A DNA stretch of 64,000 nucleotides from Todiramphus chloris collaris (Eukaryota; Chordata; Aves; Coraciiformes; Alcedinidae), in the NCBI GenBank assembly GCA_025345505.1, contig JANVCC010000018.1:10617178-10681177 (forward strand), read 5' to 3'. Of this stretch, positions 37,226-48,700 are shown in pieces. Below the pieces are notes generated by a model, which saw only the letters and a program-made list of their open reading frames with translations, did not search any database and was not told the DNA's origin. The number at the start of each line of letters is the position of its first letter. Position 1 is the first letter of the stretch. Both the position numbers and the translations under genes were made by a program.

Positions 37226-39576
37226 TACTTAATGGACATAATAATAATAATATTAATAACCTGTATTTCATCTGAAATCCATGCCATAAAAATGATTTCA
37301 GGAAATTTCAGATGCAAAATTTATTGCATTTCTGTGTTTGCTTTGAATTTTATTCACGGCACTTAATGGAAATATTATTGGGGATGCATATTATTTATTT
37401 GTTTTCATTGTTTAGATGATGTCTTAGAAAATGAATGAGGAAGTAATTAGACACTATTTTATAAAACAGTCAACTACTATTTAGAAAGAAATTAAATACT
37501 CTTTGTAATGGTGTAACAAATTTCCTATAATTTTCTTACATCTCCTGTGGTATTTCCTGTAATAAATGCTATTGTCTGTGATTCTTGGTAGTGTAGGATG
37601 CCTGACCTTTCATCAGGTAAAATCAGAGTCTAGTTGGATCAGAACTTTATGCTTCCACAAGAAGCTGCTCAAAGAAACACTCTCTTTCTCCACAACAAGC
37701 CAAATTTACAGATCTGTGTAGAGAAATGTTTCGGGAATTTATCTCATTTTAAAAGAAAAAAAAAAGAAAAAAGGTTTTTCCTGCATTAATTATTAGTAGA
37801 ATCAGTGTTTTGAGATAGTTTATTTTTATGCTGTTGTAGAGCTGCTTGAACTCAGGGGGATGAGATGGAAAGAGAAGAGGCAGGGGGAGGAAAGGCTATT
37901 CCTCTCTTTCATAGCACGAGTCTTTATGACTAAAGTTGGAATTTAACAGTCTTTATTTCACCGAGTTCTCTGTAGATTCTTAAGTTACTAATCTTAAAAT
38001 ATTTTGAGAGAGAATGTGGAGGAAGACCCCAGAGAAGCTCTGGGAGGGCCTGAGGGCTTTAGGGAGAGGGCCCTATAGGGGCTGTGCATTGCACAGCTGG
38101 AACCACTGTACTGATCCACCCAGCTTTGGCACAGGCCGGGTCTCCTCTCCTGCAGGGCACAGGAGATCATGCTAGGAACTGGTAGGCTGACCTGCCTGCC
38201 TGCTCTCTAGGATCATCCCATCTGTTCTGTGGGGCAAGGAAGCAATCACTCTTCTTACTGTTAAATGTATCTGTGACTGGAAGTGTTCTGGTGTCCAAGC
38301 CCCCAGTGTGTTTAGTCTCCACACAGGCACAAAACAAACAAAAACCATTCCATAAATAAACTCAGCCTACCAAGGCCGTGTGTCATGCAGTGATCTTTCT
38401 ATAGCAGTGTATATTAATTACATTTAAAGCCTTTGAATTTTGCTTAAACTGGTGACATGCATTTGCTGTCATGTTCCCTAGAAGGGACCTAGATCAGGTT
38501 CTAGTAAACAAAGTTGTCTGGGTAGGAGAACATGCTCTATTTCAGAAACTTCTTGACATCACAAAACGATGCAGATGATGCCAGTTTTAACATGTTTTGG
38601 ACGCTTCCCAGCAGGTGACTCAACTACTAGCAAATAAAAAGATTGTACTTTGGGCAAAGGTATTTTAACTGCCATGTTTTGTGTAGTGTTTTGGCACTTC
38701 CGGTATGAAGAACATAATAAGTACTTTTAGGAGAATAAAAACCATTCCCTAAGGTTACAGTTACAGGAGGTGTGAGGTTTTGACTAATGTTGATGCCTGT
38801 TGTTTCAACTTTATGTGGCTTTAGTAAACCTTGTTACTTTTGCAGGATTCATTTCTAATCAGTCATATTAGTGTAGGAAGTCTGTACATTATTTATTCAG
38901 TCATAGAAGAAATATATACTTCAGTTCTCTATACAGAGAATTGTTACCCTTCATTAGTAATATAACAGCATTTTATTTACTGTGATCACATTACACTGCT
39001 TCGGAAAAGCAGGGTGGATCTGTGCAAGAAACTGCATAGGAACAATGCTATGAATTGAAATTTTCCTTTATTCTACTTTTATGTGATCTGCACATTATTT
39101 TTCTAGGCATTTGTCAGCCACATAGAGTTCATACATTTTGTTTTTGACTGTGCAGCTCACTTCAGTCAAACCTGCATTGCTGCTGCTGATCATGCCATGA
39201 TAGTTATGTACTTTTTACAACTTTATCTTCAACTCCATTACTAACCAAAACCAGTTCTAGCAAATATCTCCGAGTCTAATGTACCAAGGATAGCAGAATC
39301 AAGGTTGGTTTATTTTTTCATTAACAAAGAAATTCAGCTTGATTAAAATAATGAAGTTGTGTTTCATTTGTTCTAATACAACTTCTTCATAGCAAGTGTA
39401 GGCTTAAATTCACTGACAGTTCAGTTCTGAAAAAGTACTTTTTGCAACTTGTATGTTATGAACTTAGTATTTCTTTTACCAAAGTAAATAAATTGGTATG
39501 TCTGTGCTATCATCTGTAGGCATGTTTTCATCTAGAAGACTGAAACCTACAATCTTTCATTCCTTCATTTTTTTAG

Positions 39577-39704
39577 TACTCATGGGTAAGAGAAAAGAAG
39601 AAAGTATTTCAAAGCCTGGGTCCCATAAAAGGCAGAGAAAAGATGAATCTAATGAAGAAGAAAATTCACAGTTATCAGCTGATAACAGTATCTCTTCAGT
39701 GCCG
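39577..39704 (+). CDS. SMC6: SMC6 coding exon 1, start codon
   Basis: Acceptor TTTTTTAG, five UTR bases, then the start codon at 39582 and 41 codons starting [10 protein letters not shown], followed by KRQRKDES. This matches the basic, acidic and disordered SMC6 N-terminus (human starts MAKRKEEN). Donor GTAAGA. Confidence 0.94.
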
Positions 39705-42700
39705 GTAAGATGTTTAAAAAGTCATATTATAAAAAGTTGATATAAAGAAATACTATGTCTTTGGTTTGCGTTGAAATAAATGTCTTGCATGTGGGCTACT
39801 CTAGAATCAATATAAAAGGAATTAGAGCTAATGTCTGTCATGAGGACCTCTGCACGAGTACATTTTTACCTTCTTTTAGGTTGTGGACTTAGAACAGTTA
39901 ATCATAAAATAACAGTGTTCTGGTTTTATAGAATGAATGCTACTAAAGTTGTCAAATAACCAAATAAGGGAAACAGATTTTGTTCAGTAGAATTATGGCG
40001 TATTTGGTTTATGGTTGTGGCAGAGAAAACATTTAGAAAGCAAATTATTTACTCAAAAAAGCACCAAATTCTTGTTTATTTTGCATAGCTGACACTTTCA
40101 AGCAACTGAAAAGTCTAGTGTTTCAAATGTGTATTTTGATGAAAGTGAAACTTGAAAGTAGGAATACCATTTTTTTATCTGCTTTTTTTTTTTTTTTTGA
40201 ATTAGTCGAAATATTTCTGAGATTTGAAATACTGTTTTGTGTATTTAGACTGGCCACTGTGGAACGGCGAGGGAAGAGTGCAGGAAATCAATATGATTGA
40301 TAGGCAAACTTCATTTATTGTCACACTTGCAGCTACTTATATACTATTATGCTAATCACTAATACATGCTGATTGGAGTACACACAAGTTATATATATTC
40401 ATGATAGTTCTCATAGGTCCATTCAAGAAGTCACACTCTCCCTACAACCACCCTTTGGTGGTCCCAGCTGCTAGATAGCTCCTCTTTCCATTGACCAAAA
40501 CGTCCTGATATCGTCTTATGCTGATATAAAGTCCCTCTTTCTGTAACCCAAACTATCCTATTATTATCCTAATGTTCCTCTTCATGGGCATCCTGTCCCT
40601 GCAGCTAGGCTAGGCCTCATGCCTTAGCTTCTGCTAATATATCTTGCAGTGAGCCATGGCCATTGTTCTCAAGCCACTCCCCAACAATTCCCCCTTTTCC
40701 TTTTTGGACAAGCCAGGCGGCATGGGTAAATTTCTCCATGCTCCGGGAGATCATACCGCTGACGCACTGCAAGAGACACGGGACAAACAGAAGCAAGACG
40801 ACGATGACCAACATCACAACCAGTCCCTGCTTAACTAGATCAAGTAACCAACCTGTCAATCCCCAACCTTTCAACCACCCGTCCAAGCCATCAGTGATCC
40901 TTAGTTTCTTGACTCCATCCTTTAAAGATTGAATACTCCTGTGAATAGACTCAGAATGATCAGAAAGGTTCATACAACACATCCCTTCAAATTCCATACA
41001 ACCGTGACCCTGGGCTAACAACAAAAAATCAATGGCAGCTCTATTCTGTAAAGTAGCGTGTTGAATGCTATCTACGTCAGCTAATAGTCCTGCAAGAGCT
41101 ATAGAAGTGGCATTGGTCTGTTTACTAAGCCAACATCCTAATTTGTTTAACGTGGTTAATGCTTGTGCTGCAGCTACACCAGGTGTAAGAAATGAAGCAG
41201 CAATGACTTTTCCAGCTGACCAAAAATCAACATCATCTTTACAGTCTTGACTAAAAGCGTGCGCAGCCCGCTTGTTACGGTGCCGTGCAATGCTCAATAT
41301 CATACTAGTGTTAGGAGTCAACAGTGTTAGTCTCCCTAAAGAACATGGTCCCCCCGATATTCGAGAAGGTATCCCGGGCCATGCGCGATCCCCACAGATC
41401 AAATATATCCCTGGGGGTAGTATCAGTGGGACATAGCTGGATTTTGACCAATTGGTTGCAGTATAATTACACTATGCAAATTGATTCCGGTAAACAGAGA
41501 TAGAACTGTTAACCGACTGGGGCCTGGCACCTTTCATAATGGCCTGGTTCCCAGTAAAATTAAACATGATACAGGCATCCAGTTTTACCGAGCCCAACAG
41601 TTCTAGTTCCTGAGGCTCCTGGGTACTAACAGGATACCATGCTGAGGTCACATCCCACAATTCCCCCCTTTTTGTTTAAAGATGAAGAAGAGATCGTTAG
41701 TTATCTTCTATGGGTAGCCGTGCAGAAAGAACAAACGCAGCATAAGGGATCTGCTTGGTAATGGCCAGTTACCAGACAGAGCCCAAATTGGATGCTGACA
41801 AGGGGTCGGTCCGGTAATGGCCAGTTACCGGACAGAGCCCAAATCAGATGCTGCTTTAAAGTGGGCGGAGTCTCCAGTGATGCCATAGAAAATACATCTA
41901 GCTAACAAATTCTACATCACAATTCTATCAGGTACTAATCTTAAATAGAAATTCACATCAGTTATTAAATCCAAAATAGCCTTAAGGGCTTTAACTTTCT
42001 GACTCCATAACAAAGAAACTTCAAGTTCAGTCTCTGCTTGTGGAAGGACCATCCCAGTCTTTGCCTGTAGACAGACCATCTACCTGATGGTCGGTGTCCT
42101 GGTTGTTATCAGGAGGGTCATTCGGTTAATGGTCGGCATTCTGGTCGTTATCAGGAGGTCCTGCATTCTGGTCTGTATTTGGAGGTTGCCTGTTCTGCCC
42201 CTGGTGCCCAACAAGGACCTTATTTTCAAACTGTCCTATCCCAAAGTTAGTGTGATACTCATTACGGGCCGAGTATTCATAGGCACAGTCAATAGGGCCA
42301 TTCCTCCTGTGGACCCAAATCCCTTGTTGCCTCAAGGTGAAACCTGGCCACTGGTGGTTTCCTGGATCAGTTGAGGCAAAGGGACGAGCTGGGCAATACG
42401 GCTTCCTGCCAGAATCATCATAGGAGGAAAATGAGTTTGCACTTTTTTTTTTTCCCTCCAGTATAGTCCGCATCAATAAAGCCAGGAATTATTACTAGTC
42501 CTTTAATGGCTGCAGACGAGTGGCCTATGAGTAATGCACCGTAGCGTTGTCCCCTGCACATAAGCGGTCCTTGAATCCCAGTAGGAATGCAGGCAACCCG
42601 GTTGTCGATCAGCATTGTATCTACTGTGGTTGCCAGGTCCAGGCCGAGGCTTCCTGCGGTGCTGGGGTGACGTACACCGGCTGGCAGGAGTTCCCTGCTG

Positions 42701-45700
42701 ACCTTGGGCTCGATGCCATCGCTGGAGCTGCTGTTGGTGTCATCGTGCAGCGGCTCCTCGCGCTTGGTCTCCCGTTTCCCTGCTTCCGGCGGCAGGCTGC
42801 TGCAGCACGGCTATCCACTTGGCAGTTGGGGCAGCATACGTGTGGCACCTGACAGTTGCGCCGCATATGACCTTGCTGGCTGCATCGGAAACAGTGCAAG
42901 TGAGGGCCTCCTTTAGATCTCCCTGACTGCAGTGGAGCGAGGGCTGCTAAAACCTGACCCTGACTCTCTTGAATCCTGAGCCCCACCTCCTTCACTGCCT
43001 CCACTGACATAGCCTGATGGCCCACAGACACCCTGCTCATTCTCTCCAGCACAGCCTCCACACTGGCATCAGCAGGCATTGTTACCAGTATAGATTGAGT
43101 AGCGGTGTTCGAATTCTCTAACACGCACTGCCGCAACAGGGCCCTTTCATATACTCTGGAACATCCGTGCGGTTAATTGCTTCTGTTACTTGATCTACAA
43201 AGGTAGCAAAGTGCTCTTCCCTTCCTTGTTTGATACTAATATAAGAGGGAGTGGGGGGTGTAGTTCTTACTTTCCCCAAAGCTATCCAGGCTAACTGCAT
43301 AGCCTCCTTGCGCGGCTTCCTTCTCTAATTGGGATTTATAGCCAGGTGGCAGCCCGTCTGGACCTCCTGGGAGCTGGGTTGCCACCAGAGGTGCAGACAG
43401 TGCAGAAGGTTCACAGGATGGCAGGGGAGGAGGGAATTCATCATCAGAGGCTTTTGCAACCACAATCGAGTGAGCTGTAGGAGGCATTGGAATGTTATCA
43501 CTTCCCAGCTCTAGCTGACCCGGCACTGCTTTTGGCTTCCCCCCACCCCAGACGCGCCCGCCTGGAGATAAGAACTCGCTATGGCTGCAACCCTGTGTTC
43601 TGCATGATATTGCTTCAGATAGTTAATAACAGCCCTCCAAGGACGTGCCAGCTTTCTGGCTGTTTTATCTTCATCAATTACTTTTGCCCATAAATAAGCT
43701 CCAAACCCTCGCCATTCATCTACATCAAAAACCGTATTAGGGTCCCTAAAATAGCCTTGTTCTACTCCATATGTTAATAATCCCACTAATTCCTTTTTAA
43801 GGTTAATTTCCTAAATTCCCCGCTTTTCTAAAAAGCACTGTAGAAGTTCATAGGCTGCCTGTCTTTCCATTATGTTTCACAAAATCCAAGCGTCTGGCCA
43901 GTTGCAGCTCGTTACCCTCAGGCAGCCGAGTGGCGGGACCTCATCTCGTTAGCAGATTGTCTCAGGCACGGGAGAGTCAGAATGCCAGCGTTATTACTCC
44001 TTTGCCCTCCGGTCACTACTCACCGGTGCTTCCTTGCTCGTTGCTCCTGTGGTCGTCGTCGGGGTCACCATTTGCGGAACGGCGAGGGAAGAGTGCAGGA
44101 AATCAATTTGATTGATAGGCAAACTTCATTTATTGTCACACTTGCAGCTACTTATATACTATTATGCTAATCACTAATACATGCTGATTGGAGTACACAC
44201 AAGTTATACATATTCATGATAGTTCCCATAGGACCATTCAAGAAGTCACACTCTCCCTACAACCACCCCTTGGTGGTCCCAGCTGCTAGATAGCTCCTCT
44301 TTCCGTTGACCAAAACATCCTGATATCGTCTTATGCTGATATAAAGTCCCTCTTTCTGTAACCCAAACTATCCTATTATTATCCTAACGTTCCTCCTCAT
44401 GGGCATCCTGTCCCTGCAGCTAGGCTAGGCTTCATGCCTTAGCTTCTGCTAATATATCTTGCAGTGAGCTGTGGCCCTTGTTCTCAAGCCATTCCCCAAC
44501 AGGACATATCTAGGTGATCCTGCTCTGGCAGGGGGGTTGGACTAGATGATCTTTCAAGGTCCCTTCCAACCCCTAACGTTCTATGGTTCTGTGATTAGGA
44601 AGCATTTTTTTTGATGAGAATGAGGTCGAACACTGGAACAGGCTTTCTGGAGAAGTGGCCAATGCCCTAAGCCTGTCCGTGTTTAAGAGGTATTTGGACA
44701 ATACCTTTAATACCACACTTTTAACTTTAGGTCAGCTCTGAACTGGTCGGTCAGTTGGACTAGATGACTGTAGGAGGTCCCTTCCAACTGAAATAGTCTA
44801 ATCTATAAGACACCATGGCTGATTTTTGGTACGCAGAAGCATTATTCCTCACTACATTTTCTTGAACAGCAGCTGTTCTGTGTCATTGCTTAGTTCTTCC
44901 TGAGGACTTTACTTTCTTATAAAACATTGCTCTTCTAAAACACTGTCAATAAAACCAAAGTTTCCTGTCAAAACAATACTTCACCAGCTGAACGCTGCGC
45001 TGTCCCACTTTCAGTTTCATTTCCCCCTTCCTGATGCAATTTTCCTCGTTCTAATCTGTGCTAAGAATTCTCACAAATAGTATCACTCAAGGAACAAAAT
45101 CAAGTTTTTCTATGATGCTCTTTATTGCCACTCTGACAATTGTATAGAATCTATAATTTTTTATATTATATTAATTATAAATTAAGTTATAGGGAGAACT
45201 GAAAGTTACTATGGGTGAGTGATCAGCTTGGTAACTTGTTTTACTACGTAACTGCTCTGTAGCAAGCATACTTTTCATAGTGTCATGAAACCCTTCTGAT
45301 TTCTTTGTAGCTTGTAACCATTGGTGATATTTGGATTTTTGTTATATTTAAAAACAGATTAACTGTATCTCATTAACAAGTGTACTTAACACCAGTTTTA
45401 ATTGTTAATTCTTTAGGCTGTAGGGGAAGTTGGGATAATTGAAAGTATCCAGCTGAAGAACTTCATGTGTCATTCAATGCTGGGGCCTTTTCAGTTTGGA
45501 TCAAATCTCAATTTTGTTATTGGAAATAATGGAAGTAAGTATTAGTTGTGTTATTTCTTTGAACACTTTTGTTAATAACTCAGAAGATGTAATTTGTATT
45601 TAAAAATAAATTACTAGCCAGCTTTTGGGAATGGAGACTTTTGGACTTGGGAACCACACAGTTCTATCCCAGTAGTTCAGTGCTGGTGGAAACGTTAGGT

Positions 45701-48700
45701 CTTACATTTGAAGATTTACAAAAGTTGATGTGAATGTAAATCTTTTCATAGCTAAATCATAGAAATGAAATGCACTCACATGTTCTTCATTAAATGCACA
45801 GTAATTGTCCAAGTATATGTCATGTAGAAACTGTTACAGAAGTGATGTTTATTTATGCAAGTTCACCTCTTTTGGAGAGAGAAATTAAAAAATTAAACCG
45901 AAGTATTGAAAGACAGCTTAAAAACTCTCAGCTACATAAATTATGATGTGTGTTTGATTTCTTTTATTGTATACAAGTTTTCTGTATGCTTGTAAGGAAA
46001 GAGAGATTCTTTCCTCCTGAGATATCACATCTTGCCAAATGCAGATTGCTAAATAGAAGTATCAGAACTTTGACTCGGCACGTTTGTTTCTTCGGTTTTA
46101 GTGAGAACTTTGGAAGTGGTAAATATTTTTCTAGAGTTATGGCTATTTTTCATGTTTGTTAAATAAAGACAGAATTTGGACCTTAAGTGCATGAATACAG
46201 AAGCAGTCAAGCAAAAATATCTGTAATATGTGTGAAGTGGATAAAAAGTTATAAAAGCTTCTTTTTAAAAAGGTTTCACGTTTCTGTTACAGGTGGAAAA
46301 AGTTCTGTATTAACTGCTCTTATTGTGGGACTTGGTGGAAAAGCCACTGCAACTAATAGAGGTTCCTCCTTAAAGATGTTTGTACGAGATGGAGAGACGT
46401 AAGTAAACTTTTTTGGTTTTAAGGTTGAACGTGTTGCTTAGTCATTGTGATTAAGCTTAACTGGTGAGTTTTCTGTTCACCTTCATTTTCTCTATTGTGT
46501 TAGTGAGTCTACCAGATTTGAATAAAAAGCGTAACACTCAAGAGGCATATTTAAACAAAAACTCCAAAACTAAAACCACAAACCACATTAGAAATTTTAC
46601 CAGTGATTTACTGGTTGTGTACCATTATTTCTGAACTAGCTAACATAGTGATATGTCCTGTGTATTGCCCAGTTCTTGTGTATTTTTCAGAATAATTCAG
46701 TTCTTTAGAAAAAATCATAGGATGCTAGTTAGCATTGGTCCATGAGCAGTGAGGTTAATTCTTTTTCTGTCTTTCTGATGATATGAATGAATATACAATA
46801 TTAAAACTTTGGCATACTGGTGGATTACTAAACATGCAGGTGGTGGATTCATGTCTGCTGCAAGAGCGGGCATAACGTGTATGGGAATCAGTAAAAGATA
46901 GGAGAGGAGGTTTAAGAGTTTACATAAAGCTGGGACTTACAGCCCCAGGTTTTTCCTTTCAGAGATGCTGCAAGTAAAGTTGTTGGCAGTACTGACCTTA
47001 CGTATAATGACTTCATGTTTCAGCATTCACTTGAGAACCAGAAAATCTGAATTTGGAACTGAAAACACATCTCATCTTTTCTAGGAGAATGCCTTAAGTA
47101 TTCTGCTGTAGATAACTTTGGTTAGGGATGGCTGTAGAAGCTAAGCAACTGTTTTCTACAGAAGCGAGTCTGGGGACAGGAGAACAACCTTTGGTCTTTT
47201 TAAAGAAACTTCATTCTGCAGCCCAAAGGTGGGGGCACTTAGATGGGAGGGGAAGGTGGGGGAAATCTGCTCACAGTGATTTGCTTTTGGCTCATAATTT
47301 ATCTGAAGCCTAGAAGATGCAAACAGGTCAGTATATGACAGCCTTTCTGGCCGCATGTCCCTGCTGTTTTGGCACGAACAACATAAATATATTTCGTTCT
47401 GATTGGTGCTGGGACTGACTTTCAGTTATGACCTGTACAAGACATGACAATTTTTGTGGACAATTAGAACATTCTGCTGGGTTTTTTTGCATTGCTGTTG
47501 TTTGGGTTTGGTTTTTTTGGGTTTTTTTTTTTAATTTGAAACTAATTTTAGTTGTCTTTTTTATTATTTTTCAGTTCTGCAGATATTTCCATAACATTGC
47601 GAAATCAAGGTAGAGATGCCTTTAAACCAGAAGTGTATGGTGGCTCTATTATTGTGAATCAGCACATTAATCTGGATGGAAGCAGAAGTTACAGACTGAA
47701 AAGCAAATCTGGTTGGTGGCAGTTTGTTTTTATTCTGAAGCTCTTTAAATGTTTTCATAGCTTTAAATGCCTCAATGTTAATACAGAATGATGTTTCTCA
47801 TTTCATTCATCGTTCAAGGGTGATGTGCATTTTTTTTGTGTGTGTTTACCTTTGACATGCTAAAATAGTCTAAAGCAGTTGTGTCAGGTTCTGCCTGACA
47901 TGAAGTCATACAGTATTTGTCTTTATGAAAATTTGCATGTGTGATGAGGCTGAAAATAGTTTTTAGTCTTTTTCACTTCTTGTTGTATTTGCTGATTCAC
48001 CTGAGTTCTATCACAGAGGATTTATGAGGTCAGGAGAGTTTTTAATTAAAAGTCTGTCTGTACAAATGCAAATACATCAGAAACATTAAAAACCTCAGTC
48101 AAACTGTTTCTCATTTAGGACTAAATCTGCGTTACAAAAATACTAATCTAATGTTTTACATTTACTAAGAACCATTAGATTGAACAAAAGGCTGGGGTAT
48201 TGTATGTCTGTACTTTGGACTTACTGGTGGTTTTCCTTTTTGGTTTTCTTTACCCCTAGGGACTGTAATTTCTTCAAAGAAAGAGGAACTTCTAGGAATA
48301 CTGGATCACTTTAATATACAGGTAATTGTTATAGTGTTTAAATTCTGTGTAATTTAAGACATCAGCATGTGATGTTAATACATAGAATCATAGAACACTG
48401 TGTTGGAAGGGACCTCAAGGATCATCTAGTCCAACATTTTAAGGTAAATTCTCTCTCTATATATATGTATATAGTTTTAATCAGACTGGGCTTAGCTATG
48501 TTACAATGGACAATATAGTTTTTAATTCACCACTGCAATTTATGGTGTCAAAAACCTACAACAAAAAAATGCAGCATCTGCTGTTATGTCGTAAGAAGAG
48601 CCATAGGCTGACCATTACTCCTGGATACAGAATTTAAGATTAAGTAGGCAGATTAAAGGCAGATTAAAGGCATTTAAGATTAAAGGCAATAATTCTTTGA

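Larger units (their letters stand above)
29437..39576 (+). other. SMC6 5' UTR intron region
   Basis: About 10 kb between the promoter and the first coding exon. It holds three CR1 elements (one long and split), a solo LTR, another LTR, and a GC-richer patch of unknown origin at about 37990-38340. An extra noncoding exon could be present; a pyrimidine tract plus AG near 32804 was considered but has no convincing donor. Confidence 0.7.
40258..44501 (-). mobile_element. Endogenous retrovirus, internally deleted provirus
   Basis: A provirus in antisense orientation to SMC6. Two 429-bp LTRs bracket (in viral order, high to low coordinate) a primer-binding site, broken gag, a dUTPase remnant, a repeat-bearing spacer and the 3' part of env. 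No protease, reverse transcriptase, RNase H or integrase motif was seen, so pol is lost. Matrix and dUTPase look betaretrovirus-like; the primer site and Env transmembrane subunit look alpharetrovirus-like. It is defective: gag has a stop codon and frameshifts. Flanking hexamers ggccac (left) and ggacat (right) match at 4 of 6 positions, a possible decayed target duplication. Confidence 0.93.
39705..45416 (+). other. SMC6 intron 1 (coding numbering)
   Basis: About 5.7 kb. Most of it is the antisense provirus 40258-44501 followed by two CR1 pieces. The flanks are AT-rich with nothing else recognised. Confidence 0.92.

Noticed and set aside
44053..44070. Possible tRNA gene piece
   Set aside because: The 18-base match to a tRNA 3' end sits exactly next to the LTR, so it is a retroviral primer-binding site; no cloverleaf is present.
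40258..44501. LTR pair as a CRISPR array or simple segmental duplication
   Set aside because: The repeats are 429 bp with TG/CA ends, promoter and polyadenylation signals and retroviral genes between them.
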